Assembly (NCBI GenBank): GCA_947685225.1
Contig: CANTUV010000011.1
Span: forward strand, 62,608,501-62,672,500
Source of the DNA: Garcia nutans
Taxonomy: Eukaryota > Streptophyta > Magnoliopsida > Malpighiales > Euphorbiaceae
Direction: 5' to 3'
DNA length: 64,000 nt
Within the stretch, counting starts at the first letter, position 1; each line of letters begins with the position of its first letter. The notes under the pieces are model-generated. The model was not told where the DNA came from, did no database searches, and saw only the letters and a program-made list of their open reading frames with translations. Below, piece by piece: positions 46,797 to 61,512 of the stretch. A program made the position numbers and the translations under genes.

Positions 46797-49700
46797 GAAA
46801 ATAAGAGGTAACTTTTGAATTTTTTTCATATAATAATAATTATTATAGATCAATAACATAATAATCAAACGTTTTTTTTTTAAATTACTCTTTCTATACA
46901 GTCTGTTTAAAAAAAAAATCCATGTCTTTTAATAGATGTGTTCAACGAGGATAAGTGGATTGATAAGCCACCGCGTCATTGACTGAAAATCCGAAATTGA
47001 TGTTTGCTTGGATAAGTCGAGGAAAGCCATACCTTTTTATGGCTCCTTAATTAATAACGTACTTACTACTAGTTGGATAATTTCCATAAAATATGGAAAT
47101 GCTTAATTCAATTCATTAACATGGAAATAAATTCTTTGAAAGTCACTCGGAGAACTAAACTTTAAGCATGGGCTATGACCAAAAGATAAAGGCTCGTATA
47201 TTGCAAAATACAAGAAATTGCTTGTATGATGGCTTTATGGTTAATTGGTAATAATTTATGATAATAATGTTTTATCGTATTTGATTTTTTTCCGAAAAAA
47301 CGAAAAAATAAATCATTCCTTAATTTATAGTTGATGTGAACTTTTTTCTAACAAGTATTGATTGTTAATTTAGATAATTTATAAATTCATTTTGATAACT
47401 TTTAAGTGGGTTTTATTTTTTAAAGTGATGTTTGATTCAAACTTCAAATAAAAAATGAAATTGAAATTGAAATAAAACGGAATTATAATTGGAAATGATT
47501 ATTTATTTTATTTATTTGGTTTACTTTGGAATAGAAATAGGAATCAAAATAATTATTTATCTTTTTATTATTTTAAAAATTCAGAGATATTATAATTAGA
47601 AAAAATAGAAAATAGATTTATTATATTTTATTTTAAAATTCAAAAAATTAATTTATGATTTTATTAATAAAAAATATATTTATTTATTTAAAAATTCAGA
47701 GATATTATAATTAAAAAATAAAAAAATTAAATTGATTATATATTATATATTATTTTAAATTTATTTTTATTAAAAAAATTATTTTATTAATTTTATTCTA
47801 AAAATAAAATATATATTTTTTAATTTTTGATTTTATTCAGAAATAAAATCTGATTAACATAGGAATTAAAATAAAATATAATTAACAGAGAAGTTATAGA
47901 AAATTAAAATAAAATCTGAATAATAGAGTAGTTATAGGGAATTATTCATTTTATTTCCTAAGATAATATAATTCATATTACCTCATTTATTTTAGCTAAC
48001 CAAACAATATTAATAAGAATAATTAATTTTCATTTACATTCTCATCTTCAACTAAATGTCCAATAAATATATACAGGGGGAAGAAAAGATCGGCTAGTCC
48101 ATTTGGTTCGCTTGCTTCTCTGGCTTTTTCTAAATTTTCGTTTAAATCATGCCTTTGAGAAAATTATTAAAAAATGAATGCTTAGAACTGATGGCTTAAT
48201 GCGATGCTGGCCACCAACAACAGTATTATATTATTGACTTTTTCTAAAACGTATCTTAAAACCATAAACAATAATAAATAATTTTTATCCAAATGTATTT
48301 CATTTTTATTGAAATTTATTATAATCATTTTTTGTAATTTTTTAAATAAGTGTAACAAAATTTAAAATAAAACATGTTCCAATAAAAATTAGAATAGTTA
48401 TTACTATTTATCATGGGGCACATATTAGAAAAATTCATAACACTTTTCAATATTTGCATCTCAAAAAAAAAAAATCTTCTTTCAGCATCTTCTCAGTTGA
48501 ATTGTTTCAAAGATAGGATTAAAACAGCAATTGAAGATGTAATTAATTATCTGTCAAATGGTAATCATCTTAGCATAAATTTTAATATTTCATCTGATTA
48601 ATGTCTTACGATTACTAATTCTATTATTTTTTTTTTATCACACAAGCAATACTTAGTTGAAATTATTATTATTTTTATTACCATTAAATCCCACGATAAT
48701 AACTTTATAAGAAAAGGAATGAAAGAAAGGAACTTCAACGATCTAATTAGAATTAAGGCCTAGAGCAGATTAAACGTCAGTGCTAACACAATTAACATTA
48801 TTTTTTAAGATTAAAATGGTACACTTAAGGCGATAGGTAATTGTTTAAATTGTAATCAATAAAATTGTTTAACAATTAAATTTTGATCACCGTAGAACCA
48901 ATAGTAAGTGCTTCCACAATTAATTGGATATGGTACAGCCACCAGTGAAATCAAACGTAGGAACATAGGTCATACAGCTAGTACTGTACTCTGGCTTGGA
49001 TAAGCCAATGCTTGAATAATTGGATGGATTATTTTTTACCCGTAAAAGAAAAACAAAGTGGAAAAAATTATTGTAAATAGATCGACTTTCTAATCAAGAA
49101 AATTAATGCTTCCTCCACACAGATTTCTCCTAGATAACATCCATTTAGCCTTGTTTTTAGGTTTGTTCATTTCATAATATTTCAAAATATCATTCCAAAT
49201 ATTTAATATAAAACAGCTACCAAAATGTATCATTATCACCAACACTAAAAACCTAGCATAGATATATAACGTCCTAAAATTAACCTTGACAATGTAGTTT
49301 CCAAAAAATAAAATCGCAATTAACAAATATCCTCTATCCCAATAAATAAAAATTATAACAACCAAAAGAACAAAATAAAGGTCATAGATATGGCATAATT
49401 AACAGGTCAACTGGCGGCCACTACTAATAACCAGCAAGCAAATCTACAGTATATAAGTGGGGCGGCATTAGTTTGTGTTTGAACAAATATTTTTTTAATG
49501 TTAGAAAAAGAAAGGCCTTTTGAGACTAAATTAGTAGTTCTTTTTGGCAATCGTCAACCTTGACATTGATAATTAAAGCATCCACTACAAGTGTATTCCA
49601 GGTGCAGATGAGCTATTTATCTAACCATGTTATTGGTTCCAATAGCAGCAAAAGTTTAGAGACAGCCAATCAAATCATTTGAAATTTTGTCGCCAGGCCA

Positions 49701-52700
49701 ATTCCAGAGTCCCAAACGTTTAAGCCAAACAGAGAATTCTGAATGCTCAAATATGGGAGTGGCCTTTCATGATTCTGATTGGGAACAACCACACTGCCTT
49801 TTGTCTCTCCACTTTTCTAAGTGTCTCTGCAATAGTCTGCTCCTAGTCAAAAGACACAATTCAAAGTCTCTTCAGGTTCAGCTTTTAGCCAATAACAATA
49901 TCAGAATTGAAATGAATGTAATTGGACCCAAAACGCTTTCACAAGTAGATTACTCAGCCTTCATAATTAGGTATAGTTAATTAGCAATCTATCTAAAGCA
50001 ACTTAATGCAATAAACCTAAAGCAACTTATTGCAACTAATTGGATATAACTCATATAAAGTGAACAATACCAGAAAAAAAGGAGAAGAAACAAGGGAAGG
50101 GAATTACTCAAATAATAATAGTTTTCAGCTGATGCCATGCCACAATCTGAAAATCCATCTTTATTTGGGAAGCCACACATGGCACCTCTAACGTATTGGA
50201 TAATGGCCTAAAATTAATAATTATGTTTGTTCTCCAGTCAAGATAGGAAACAACAACCAACCAACCCGCCAAAGTTTCCAAATGCAGATAAATGATAACT
50301 TATTGCCACATCTTTAATGAAGTAGAATATCCTAAATACAGAATAAAGATTAGAACTTAAAGGTGAGGAAATTAATGCAGAGATTAACAAATTTTTACTA
50401 AAGCCGTAAAAAAAAATCTAAATTGAGATGCAACATGGTCAGAAAACATAGCTGAAACATAAATCAGGAAATTGTCCTTGTCCTTATCCACAATTCCAAG
50501 CATTCGGGATTGATCACTGCAGTTGCCCTCCATACAGAGATGTCTGTAAAATTAAGAAAGTTGCTACTGCCTTCTTCCTTGTGCAAAATATAAAGTTAAT
50601 GGAAAATATAATAAATTCAGATCTGCATTCAACCTATGATATTAACAAATAACCAATTCACCAACTTTATTACTGAAAAAACAACTTAATACTATAAAAT
50701 ACAGTTGACTACTTGAATATGAACTTTTTTTAATCAGCATTCACACTACGAGTAAAACATTAGTAATCGGTTTCAAGAAACAAAGAAGAAGACAAATTGT
50801 TTGCAGACAATAATCCCCTATAGCACAAAATCAATACTTCAAAATATTAATGACTATTCATTCCCAAAGCCAGGTTGCTTTGAAAATAAATGCCAACACT
50901 AATCCATTACTCATGTTTTGAGGAAACTTAAGTTAAATTCATCCCAATTTTACATGAAAACATAGGAATGGCAATGGGGTGGATTAATATATTCAATTGC
51001 AAAGCTGAAGCAGGTATTCAACGCTGGAATTCTGTCTGGTTTCAATCAAGGTGAATAAAACAGGGAAGCCAGATAACAATGCCATCTGAGTATAAATTTT
51101 CACCCGGAGATCATGGTGATGCATATTAAGGACTCATTTGTCAGATCCACAATAATTAGTGAAAATGGCATGCCATAAATAAAATCTGCCTGAAAAATTC
51201 TATCGACACAAAATCTCTACTTTCACTGATATCTCTAGATGACAAAACCAGCACATAAATGATAAACAGTTACTACGGATCACGTTGACAGACTCTGATA
51301 CCAGCACTTAAAAAGGCTTGTTATAGCTGATTCTATAACAAGCCTCATTGCCACATATGCCTAATGATAAGCAACTTAAGTCAAGCTGGAATGGCCCTTA
51401 GGGTTTAGTAGTTAATATGTCCTACATGTATTCTTCTGCAAATTGGAAGTGTGATACTTTTTTCTCTTTATTTATTACTGCCATTGTTTTTAGGAATTAG
51501 GGACACTAATTTCCAACGTTGTTGGAAATAGTTGTTATTCCTAACAATAGGTGTTATTCCTAAGGAATTTAGTTTTAGAACTGAGGATCTTTTTGTTTTG
51601 CAACTAAAAATAAATATTTCAAGTTTGATTTTCACTCGGAGTAATCCTCCATTGAAAATTCCAATTTATTGACCACACTGACATTAAAATGGATCCAAAA
51701 TCTTAAATATTACTGTTCCCAGTACAAAAACCTACACTACAAACAGGCCAATTGGTTGAGTTGATTGTCGTACCTTGATCCCAATATATACCCAAAATAC
51801 TATTCTACCTTTTTGCTTCTGACAATCCTATTAGTAGGCCTGCGTCAAACTGTTAGGCACATCTTGAAGCGGCAATATGAATAAATGCAATATTCGTGTG
51901 CCACCAAAGGCCATTCATATTCTTTGCTTGGATGATGGAAGATCCGCGGATTCATTGTATCTCTAATCAAATATTCTTCTATCATTTCAAATTAAGCTGA
52001 CTACGTAAATCTAAAAGAAAACGCAGGACAAAATGCATAAATAATAGCAAGCATCTACAAGTCTAAGGCGGCAGGCGCCAAAAACTGGCATTGGCATGTT
52101 AAGACACCCAGTGCATATAGAAAACACAAAATCATCAGTCATCACGAACCAAAAGAATTATAAATATAAAAACATACAGATGCAAATTAATCTAGAAAAT
52201 TCCGATGAATATAACATTTTGAAAAATATATATTAACTGGTAGAGAATGGTGAATGGAATGGATCAGCATAGAAGGTTTGATCAATGCAGTAAGCATGGT
52301 GGCAGCTAATGGATGGTTAAATTAAAATGTTGGGCGAAGTCTAGGTTTAGCGTTCAATTCTAGAACACCCCCCACGCCTTTTATTTCGACCCGCCACCAG
52401 AGCTTATGCTCTAGCAAATTTTATTGTAGGAGAGGTTGCGACAGTCACAATGCAATAACTCAAACAAGGACAAGGGCCCTCTCCCTTTAATCCAACACCT
52501 TCACATCCATTGCTACCACCATTAATCTCACTGCTCAGACCTTTTACTTAACCATCATTTCCATTGCAAATTGACACCATATTACAAAAACACATAGATT
52601 CAAACAATGTGACAGAATATTAACCTTTTTGAACTGATGAATTGGAAAAGGAAATGCCATGAAACCTCTCTTCGGATGCCTATATAGCACCGACCGGCAT

Positions 52701-54121
52701 AGAAGGGATTAAGAATGGATTTTAAGAATGGATTTTAGAATATGAACTTAAGCGATGTCGTTTCTTAAATATTTCCTTCCACAGAGAAAGTTAACCTTAG
52801 CATAATTCTTTGTTCGGCTCAACATTAGGCCGAAGCCCAACTACTTCAATGAAACTGAAATATCCGTGTTCAGACCAGAGGTGAATGACACATCACACAT
52901 TACACCTGCGATTGTAGCATTTTGCTCAAGATACACGTGGTTGTTCGACGACCTTGTCAATTCTTGTCGTTTTATCGCCGGGACTACTTTCCACATTAAT
53001 GTCGTTGTCCTTCTCAGAGAACTTCACATATACGATATGTCGCTTTGCTTAATTTGACAGGCGGTAAGATGATAAATCTTATTACAATTTTAATAAAATT
53101 ATCAAAAAAATTTCGTGTGGAATTTTATATTTCTACAGGTGTATTGTTATTGTTTATATTTGGTTTTTAAACATTTGAGATCGTTTTATGATTTTGCATA
53201 TGATTAATTGATTATTTTTGACAGAATGTGATTGTATACTTTTATAGTATAATCAAATTTTCTATCTGTATTTTTTTTTATAAAATTATTATTTTTTTTA
53301 ATAAAATGTTAAAATTTATCTAAATCTTACTGAAATTAATATTTTATATGAAATTTTGACCTTTAATAATTTTATAATGTTATTTGTCATTTTGTATACG
53401 TTGAAAAAATAAGTTTTGTTTTAAAAATATAATTTGGTTTCGTGTAATATTATTATATTTTTTCAAAGGCTTCTGACAAAATTACTTATGAGGCAAATTT
53501 TTTTTAAATACTGTAGATATACAAAAAAAATTTAAAAATACCTTAAAAAATTATAAAATTACAATAATATTATATCATTATATTTTTACAATTTGTATAT
53601 ATTTTATATATGTTATAGACATATTTTATGTATGTTATAAAATTCTTTAAAAAAAAATTGAGTCTATTTTAGATACTATTTTGTAAAACAATACTTTTGA
53701 GATAAAATGATATAATTTAATAAAAAATTTTCAAAAAAATATCTTAGAAATATAATTTTATAATATCATTTTATATATTTTTTAGATATATTGTGTATGT
53801 GTTGCAAATATATTATGTATATATTATATTTATATTATATGTTAGCCTTTATTTATTATAAAATTTTATAAGTTATTTAATTATAATATATATATTATAG
53901 ATATATATTTTCTAATCTTTATATATTGGTTAATTACAGTATATATATTATATATATGTTGTAGATATGTCACTGTTTATTTTATATATATTATATGTGT
54001 GTTGTAAATATATTATATATTTATTTATTTTTTTACATGTATAATGAGGATACAATAATAAAAAAATTATAAAAATAAATACAAAAGTAAAATATAAAAA
54101 AATACTCAAATGTGTCAAAAA

Positions 54122-54194
54122 AGTAGCGTCAAAAAAGTAATGAAAATAAAAGTATAAACAAAGTAGCGTCAAAAAAAGTAATGAAAATAAAAAA
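54122..54194. repeat. Tandem repeat of about 38 bp, two copies
   Basis: AGTAGCGTCAAAAAAGTAAT followed by GAAAATAAAA occurs twice in succession, separated by GTATAAACAA. It is non-coding. Confidence 0.75.
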
Positions 54195-54790
54195 AGCCGC
54201 ATGTCGTGAACTTAAAAAAAAAAAAAAATGGCCATCATATATTTGAAAAGCATGTGATGAAACATGGTATTTTGTATAATTTTTTCTTTTTTTTCAATGC
54301 AACAATGATAAATTATCTCAAATGTGTGCTATTTTTATTTCATTTAAATTATCACTTTTAGCTCATGTATATTTATTAATAAAATAATTAAATTTTATTA
54401 ATATTATATAAAATTATTTAAAATTGACTAAAATGACCTATATTAACTCATTAATATTAAAAATATTATACATTCACTTCATTAAGTAACTCATTAATAA
54501 CAATAATATAATTGAAAAAAAATCTAATGATTTTTTATTGATTTTATAAAGTGAAAATATAAGTGAGATAATTTATTTTTTTACAAAAGTGATAATTTAA
54601 ATGAGACGGAGATAATAATATTTTTATTAACAATGAAATTTATGGCATTTCAATAAAATTATTTTCTTTTTTTTTTTTTGCTTTGTGGAATTTTGAGTCA
54701 ACATATCTTTTTTGAATTGTAATTAACATAATTGTATTAATGCTATTTATAGTTATTTTAGAATAATATGTTATTTTATAAAAGTGTTAT

Positions 54791-56746
54791 TATAATGTTA
54801 AAAATTTTAAATATTAAACTTTAATTTAATATTAATAATTAATAATGAATTGTGATATAAGTGGTATGGATAAGTGATTTAAATAATAAATCTTAAAAAT
54901 TTACTGAATAAATTATGTATTTTTACGATTTTACAATATTAAAAATCAAATAAGCATCAAAGGATAAGAAAGAGGGTGCACCATAGCTAAGATGAGATTG
55001 GCCACATTAGATTAAGCTATATATATATATGTGTGTGTGTGGACATGTGTGTATATGTGCAGAAACTTCTCTTTCTTTATTCTTCTTTCTTCTTTTCACA
55101 TTCATCACCATTTTCACCACCAAAAACTCCTTCTTTCTTTCTTTCTTATTTTTAAGATTTTAAATAAAACTTAAGAGGAAATCACATCTAGATATAAGTT
55201 TTTAAAATAATAAGCTAAAAAATTTAAGATTATCAACAAGTGATTAGAGAAAAAATAAGAGTTTAAAGAGGTACGTACTTATGTATTTTTTATTTGCAAT
55301 TATCTAAATTTCTATGAATTTTATTGATTAAGGTGATTGATTGAGTTGTTTTTGCAGAGTTTTTACTGAAAATATTTGATGTAAGCTCTTTCTATGTTAA
55401 AGAAATTATTTTTGATCAATTGTTATAATATATTTGTATATATGGAGTTTAAGTTGATAAGTGTACACAACCAGTGACACAGCTATATCACTGAGTGTGT
55501 CAACGTTGTTGTGTTTCAGTGTTGATGACACGATCAAGAACACACCCGTATCTTGGGCGTGTCATAGATACTGTGATGAAAATAAATGACACAGTCAGTG
55601 ACACACCCGTATCATTAGGCGTGTCATAGCCACTATAATGCAATTTAAATGACACGGTCAATAACACGCCCATGTCATTTGGCGTATCACTTGAGAAAAT
55701 TGTCAAAATAACTTTTTGCTTTATTTTTCATTTGTAATTCTAAAGTGTAAAGAATTTCTTTTTAAAGTCAACTCTAACAAGTAGTGTAACAGATTTATTT
55801 GAATGTAAGATAAAATATATGCGATACCAAGTGCCGATCGAAGAATTATTTTATTGAAATGTTGTATATGATTTAATGTTAATTAATAACATTGAATTGT
55901 CCAAATCATACTGATTTTGGATATAGCTTGGGATTGGATGGCTAGCTAAATGGATGATATTCAAAGTGATAGTGGGCACTCTGTGCCATCAATAGATACT
56001 CTGTGTCACCATACTCAGTGGACATTCATGTCATAATGGGTCATTGACCAAAATTCTATACAGTAGGCATTAAATTACCAACAGTGACCCGTTATCCAAA
56101 TCTAGAATCTGAGTTCAGTGTGTATAGGTATAATTAAAAAAGTTATCTACATTGAAAACAATATGTTATATGATTATTGATAAATTATTTAATTATAGAT
56201 TTAATCGTGTTTAGTATTTCAACTTTCAATGAATTTATTAATTAATTTATTTAACGTTTTGAAAGTAATATTTTTTATTGCTTCTAAATTATTTAATGTT
56301 TAAATATCTTTTCTTTAATTTTCTTGCATATTGTGAATATATAAGTACCATTAAGTTTTGCTTGGCGTGTTAGATCTATTTTCTGACGTGCATATCAAAC
56401 AAGAAGAGTTGAGACTGCAGAGTGAGAGATTCACGTTCATGATCAACTGTATTATAAAGGTTCAATAACAATATTGTAAATATTGTGTTTTGTACAGTTC
56501 ACATGGCAATACCTTAAATTTTTGTATGATAGTTGTACAAGTTTAAGAGTAGTTTGAGAATTTTATTAATGTAAGTTTTCAACAGGAGTACTAGTTATTT
56601 TGAAAGCTTAACAATTGCATTAATACTTAAAAGTATTTTGTCTTTATTTCTTTAATACATACATAGACACGTATTTAGAACAAGTGTGAATGTTAGGTGA
56701 CATCTCCTATATAGTTAAATGTATAGACTATGTAGAGGGTGTTACA
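54791..56746 (+). repeat. 5' LTR of the chromovirus
   Basis: It contains a TATATATATA stretch near 55018 as a possible TATA region, a TTCTTTCTT-rich leader, the array of TGACACG...CGTGTCA hairpin units at 55474-55690, and the end GGTGTTACA. Confidence 0.9.
55474..55690. repeat. Array of four palindromic GACACG-type units in the 5' LTR
   Basis: About four units contain GACAC(G/A)...CCCGTATCAT...GGCGTGTCA, each able to fold into a short hairpin (for example ACACGCCC pairing with GGCGTGT). The same array is in the other LTR at 62211-62427. Confidence 0.8.
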
Positions 56747-56751
56747 TTTAG

Positions 56752-56763
56752 TAATATTAGAGC
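56752..56763 (+). promoter_or_regulatory. Degenerate primer-binding site of the chromovirus
   Basis: TAATATTAGAGC, six bases after the LTR end, resembles TGGTATCAGAGC, the initiator methionine tRNA primer site of this family, with three substitutions, all G-to-A or C-to-T. Confidence 0.65.
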
Positions 56764-56885
56764 AGGTTTAGGCGGTCCTAAGTTGTGGGTTAAAAGAAAA
56801 GAGAAGTACAACTGTCATTGCTGTGTGAACTATATAATTGAATAAATATTTGATGCAGCTGATTTTTAATGTTTAAAGGTATAAG

Positions 56886-58000
56886 ATGGCCTCTGAATTC
56901 CATCAAGGTGCAGAGGAACAGGATGCGTCCTCACATAGTCAAGCTAGTATGGAAAATCAACAGTTATCAGAATTTTCTGCGGAACAAATTTCATTAGATC
57001 CTCAATTTGTGAGAAATACGGGGGAGGTTCTAAGGTAAATAGTAAGAGTTGCTCCTCCTACACAACCTCCACCTCCAGTGCCCCTAAGATCTCCATTGAA
57101 GAGAATTAGAAAATTGGGAGCAGAAGATTTTAAAGCTCATGATACTGATGAGTCTTCAGTAGCGGAGTATTGGATGGAGAGGATTGTGAGAGTTTTTGAT
57201 ATTCTGCATTGTACTAATGAAGAAAGATTATAGTGTGCAATTTTCTTATTGCAAGAATAAGCTTATGCCTGATGGGATGCAAAGCAAAAAGGTGTACCCA
57301 CAGGTAAACTTACTTAGGCATTTTTCCAAGAAGAATTTAAAAAGAAATATATTAGTGGGATTTATTTAGAGGAGAAGTGCCGAGAGTTTTTGTATCTTAA
57401 GCAAAGGTAATCATCTGTATATGAATATGAGAGGTAGTTTATTAGTCTCAGCAAATATTTTTCAGAGTTAGTCGCATCTGAGGAAGAGAAGTGTAAGCGG
57501 TTTGAACAGAGTTTGAATAATCATATTCTGGTGTATTTAGTAGCGATGAGGATTAAAGAGTTTTTCACTTTTGTTAATGCGGCATTTGCTATAGAAAATG
57601 AGATTAAACAAGAGCAGGGAAGAAAACAACAATTAAAAAAGGAATTTTCTAGTGAATAATAACAAGGTGGCCATAAAAGACAGAGAAATATTCAAGCCCA
57701 AACTCAGGGATTTGATAGAGGAAGTGGAGCTAGTTTTTAGAAATCTAGAGATGGTAGGTTTGGAGTAGCTACAGGCTCATCTTCAAGGATTGTTACTACA
57801 CCTTATCAATATTATGGTAAGGGCCATACAAGTGAAGATTGTTGATATCGAAAGGGGACCTATTTGAAATGTGATTTTTTGGAACATAAAATTAGAGACT
57901 GTCTAACGATAAAAGAATTAGAAATTGTTGAAGGACGTAGTTCTGTATAGATGTCTCAGTCAAGCCATAGGAGAGGTGGTCGACCCAGTATTAGTCAGCA
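56886..58000 (+). pseudogene. Chromovirus gag, degenerate
   Basis: ATG at 56886 opens a frame with a Gln/Pro-rich N-terminus and a retrotransposon gag core (EDFKAHDTDESSVAEYWMERI). It is followed by a remnant zinc knuckle near 57810-57905 in which one side has lost its pattern. It is interrupted by several stops, for example at about 57038 and 57232. Confidence 0.8.
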
Positions 58001-61000
58001 GAGAGGATCTGAAATAGTGGATAGACCTCAGACTCGAGGCAGTGCTCCAGCTAGGGCTTATGCCATGAAAGCTATGGAGGACCAGGATGCTCCTAATGTT
58101 ATAGTTGATAAAAAAATTTTACTTGGTCTTGATGTGTTATTAGATTCTGGTTCTACACATTCTTATATTTATACAACTATAGTTTCAGAAAAAAAATGTA
58201 TGTTGATAAACTTGATTATGAAATAGAAGTTACAAATTCCTTAGGCCATAGTGTGAAGGTAAATAGAGTATATCGAAATTGTCCACTTATAGTTCATGAT
58301 GTAGAACTTTCTGCTGATTTGATTGAACTTACATTCCATGACTTTGATGTAATCTTGGGAATGGATTGATTATCCCGACATCAAGCAGTTATTAACTGTT
58401 GTAGTAAAGTTGTATCTTTTAAGATTTCGGGTTATGGTGAAATTGTAGTTCGAGAAGAAAAATAATTTTATCCTTTTAGTTTAATTTCTACAGCTAAAGC
58501 TAGAAGGTTGATTAAGAAGAGATGTGAAGCTTATCTTGCTTATGTTAATGATACACGACATTCAAGCAAGGCGTTGGGAGACATACTTACCTTGAGTAAG
58601 TTTTCGGATATTTTTTCGAAAGAATTACCTGGAATGCCACTAGATAGGAAGGTAGAATTTGTTATTGATGTAGTTCCAGGTACAACACCAATTTCTATTC
58701 CATCTTATAGAATGACACCTCAAAAATTAAAAGAATTAAATATGCAATTCCAATAATTATTTGATAAAGGATTCATAAGACCTAGTGTGTCACATTGGGG
58801 TGCACCAGTTTTATTTGTGAAGAAGAAGAATGGTACATTAAAATTATGTATAGATTATTGACAGTTGAATAAAGTGAATATTAAGAATAAGTACCCGTTA
58901 CCTAGGGTTGATGACTTATTTGATTAATTGAGAGGAGCGAGTATTTTCTCTAAGATTGATCTTAAATCAGGTTATTATCAGATGAAAATTAAATAAGTAG
59001 ATATTCCGAAGACAGCTTTTAGAACTCGATATGGACATTATGAATTTTTGGTTATGTCCTTTGGTTTAACTAATGCTCCAACGGCTTTTATGAACTTGAT
59101 GAATAAAGTCTTTAAATCCTATTTAGACCAGTTTGTAGTTGTTTTCATTGATGATATATTGGTTTATTCTAGAAATAGAGATGAGCATAATAAGCATTTG
59201 AGAATTATACTATAGACACTAAAGGAGAATTATTTGTACGTTAAATTGTCGAAGTGTGATTTTTGGTTGAGGAAAGTGGCATTTCTAAGTCATATAGTGT
59301 CAGCTAATAGTATTCATATGGATCCAAGTAAAATTAAGACTATCTTGAATTGGCAGATACCAAAGAATATAACAGAAGTCTAGAGTTTTTTTGGGTTGGC
59401 TGGATACTATAAAAGATTTGTACAATAATTTTCGAAGATAACGCTTTCTTTAACTAAGCTCCTTTGAAAAGAAACTAAAATTGAATGAAATGCTCAGTGT
59501 CAAGCTAGTTTTGAACAATTGAAGGCTACATTGACTGAAGTGCCTGTCTTGACACAACCGACTTTAGGTAAAGACTATGTTATGTACAGTGATGCTTCTC
59601 ATAAGAGACTTGGTTGTGTATTGATACAAGACGGTAAGGTAATTGCATAAGCTTCTAGGCAATTAAAATCTCATAAATTGAATTACCCTACACATGATTT
59701 GAATTTAGATGCTATTGTATTTGCTCTTAAGATCTAGCGACATTACTTGTATGGTGAAAAGGTGTTATATTTTTACTGATCATAAAAGTTTGAAATACTT
59801 GCCAACACAAAAAAAAAACTAAACTTAAGGCAGAAAAGATGGATGAAATTGATCAAGGATTATGATTGTATCATCGACTATCATCCTGAAAAAACTAATG
59901 TGGTAACCGATGCTTTAAATCGAAATACTTTAGTAGGTATGTTGTATATAGAATATTATAGTATTATATATATATATTCAATAAACTAAATGATATCATG
60001 TGTTATGTTAGCAGAATTGAGGGTTGAACCAACCATTAGACAAAAAGTGATAGAAGCTAAGAAACAAAATAAAAAATTGTTAGAACTTTTGAAACAAGTG
60101 CATAAAGGGGAAATGCCAGATTATATTGTGTCAGAAGATAGTGGAGTATATTATAGAGGTTGATTGTGTGTACCTGATGTGAATGAACTAAAGGAGTGTA
60201 TTCTTGGTGAAGCTTACAATACTAAGTATACTGTACATCCCAAAAGCAATAAAATATACCATAATTTAAAATCTCGTTATTAGTGGCCTGGTATAAAAAA
60301 AAGATATTACTGAATATGTGACTCAATGTTTAGTGTGTCAACAAGTCAAAGCAGAACATTAAGTTCCATTGGGTCTTTTGCAACCTGTATCAATATCAGA
60401 ATGAAAGTGAGATAGAATCACCATGAATTTTGTGACTGGTCTTCCGAACACCTAAAAGAAGCATGATATAATTTGGATAATTGTTGATCGATTAACCAAA
60501 TCAACTCATTTTCTTCCTATTCGAGTTGACTATTCAATGAATAGACTTGCAGAGTTGTATGTTAATGAGACAGTCAAGCTTCATGGAGTACCAATGTCTA
60601 TTATTTTAGATCGAGACCCTCGTTTTACTTCAAGATTTTAGAAAAAATTTCAGAAAGTATCGGGTACTCGACTTCATTTTAGTACTGTATTTCATCCACA
60701 TACGGATGATCAATCGGAAAGGGTGATACAAGTACTTGAGGATATGCTTAGAAGTTGTATAATTGATTTTTAAGGTAGCTGGGATAAATATCTGCCTTTA
60801 GTAGAATTTGCCTATAACAACAGTTATCAAACGAGTATTGGAATGGCTCCATAAGAGGCATTCTATGGAAGAAAGTGTAGAACTCCATTGTATTAGGTGG
60901 AATTGAATGAGAGCAAACTTGTGGGACCTTATCTCATAAGATAAACTGAAGACAAATTGAAGCTTATAAAGGATCGATTACAAATTGCAATGGATAGACA

Positions 61001-61484
61001 GAGATCTTATACAGATTTGAAACAGCGTGATATTGAATATGGTGTGGGAGATAAGGTATTTTTGAAAGTATCACTGTGGAAGAAAGTTCTTCGCTTTGGA
61101 AAGAAAGGTAAACTAAGTCATAGGTTTATTGGACCATATGAAATACTTGAATGTGTAGGTCCAGTAGCTTATCTACTAGCTTTACCTCCAAAATTGGTTA
61201 AGATTCATAATGTATTCCATGTGTCGATGCTTAGACGATATAGATCAAATCCTACACATGTGATTCAAGCAGAGTCCATTGAAATTCAGCCAATTTTGAA
61301 TTATGAAGAAGAACCAGTGGCTATCTTAGCTCGTGAAATAATGGAGTTGCGTAATAAGCGCATTCATTTACTAAAAGTGTTATGGAGGAATAATTCGATA
61401 GAGAAATCCACTTGGAAAAGCGAAGAGACAATAAGACATCAATACCCTCAATTATTTCATACGTCTATAATAGGTAAATTTTGA
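58001..61484 (+). pseudogene. Chromovirus pol (protease, RT, RNase H, integrase, chromodomain), degenerate
   Basis: The protease shows LLDSGSTHSYI near 58137-58170. The reverse transcriptase has the active-site string FIDDILVYS near 59143-59170. RNase H begins at YSDASHK near 59586. Integrase has its zinc-finger remnant at about 60236-60360 and the DRDPRFTS catalytic segment near 60610. The tail at 60957-61484 is a clean 175-codon frame with the linker (FIGPYEILECVG) and a chromodomain-like end (EEEPVAILAREIMELRNK). Numerous stops and at least two frame changes separate these blocks. Confidence 0.88.
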
Positions 61485-61512
61485 GGATGAAATTTCTTTA
61501 GTGGGGAAAAAT

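Larger units (their letters stand above)
45135..54790. other. Long intergenic region upstream of REC1, no gene recognised
   Basis: The first 500 bases hold the REC1 5' leader and promoter. From 45.7 to 49 kb the DNA is very AT-rich; 49-52.7 kb is closer to average composition but has no long ORF, splice series or RNA gene that I recognise; 53-54.8 kb is again AT-rich with TATATTATATAT-type low complexity. Short ORFs at 48413-48601, 49687-49980 and 52866-53057 show no family motif. Degenerate transposons are likely but not identifiable by eye. Confidence 0.5.

Noticed and set aside
47400..48030. Possible further MITE with TTTGGTT-type ends
   Set aside because: The end similarity is weak and the interior is low complexity; not enough to call.
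51520..51600. Short palindromes around TTGTTGGAAATAG as a solo copia LTR end
   Set aside because: I could not find a partner LTR or matching far end.
55474..55690. CRISPR-like array
   Set aside because: The repeats are degenerate palindromic units inside a retrotransposon LTR of a plant genome; there are no spacers in the CRISPR sense.
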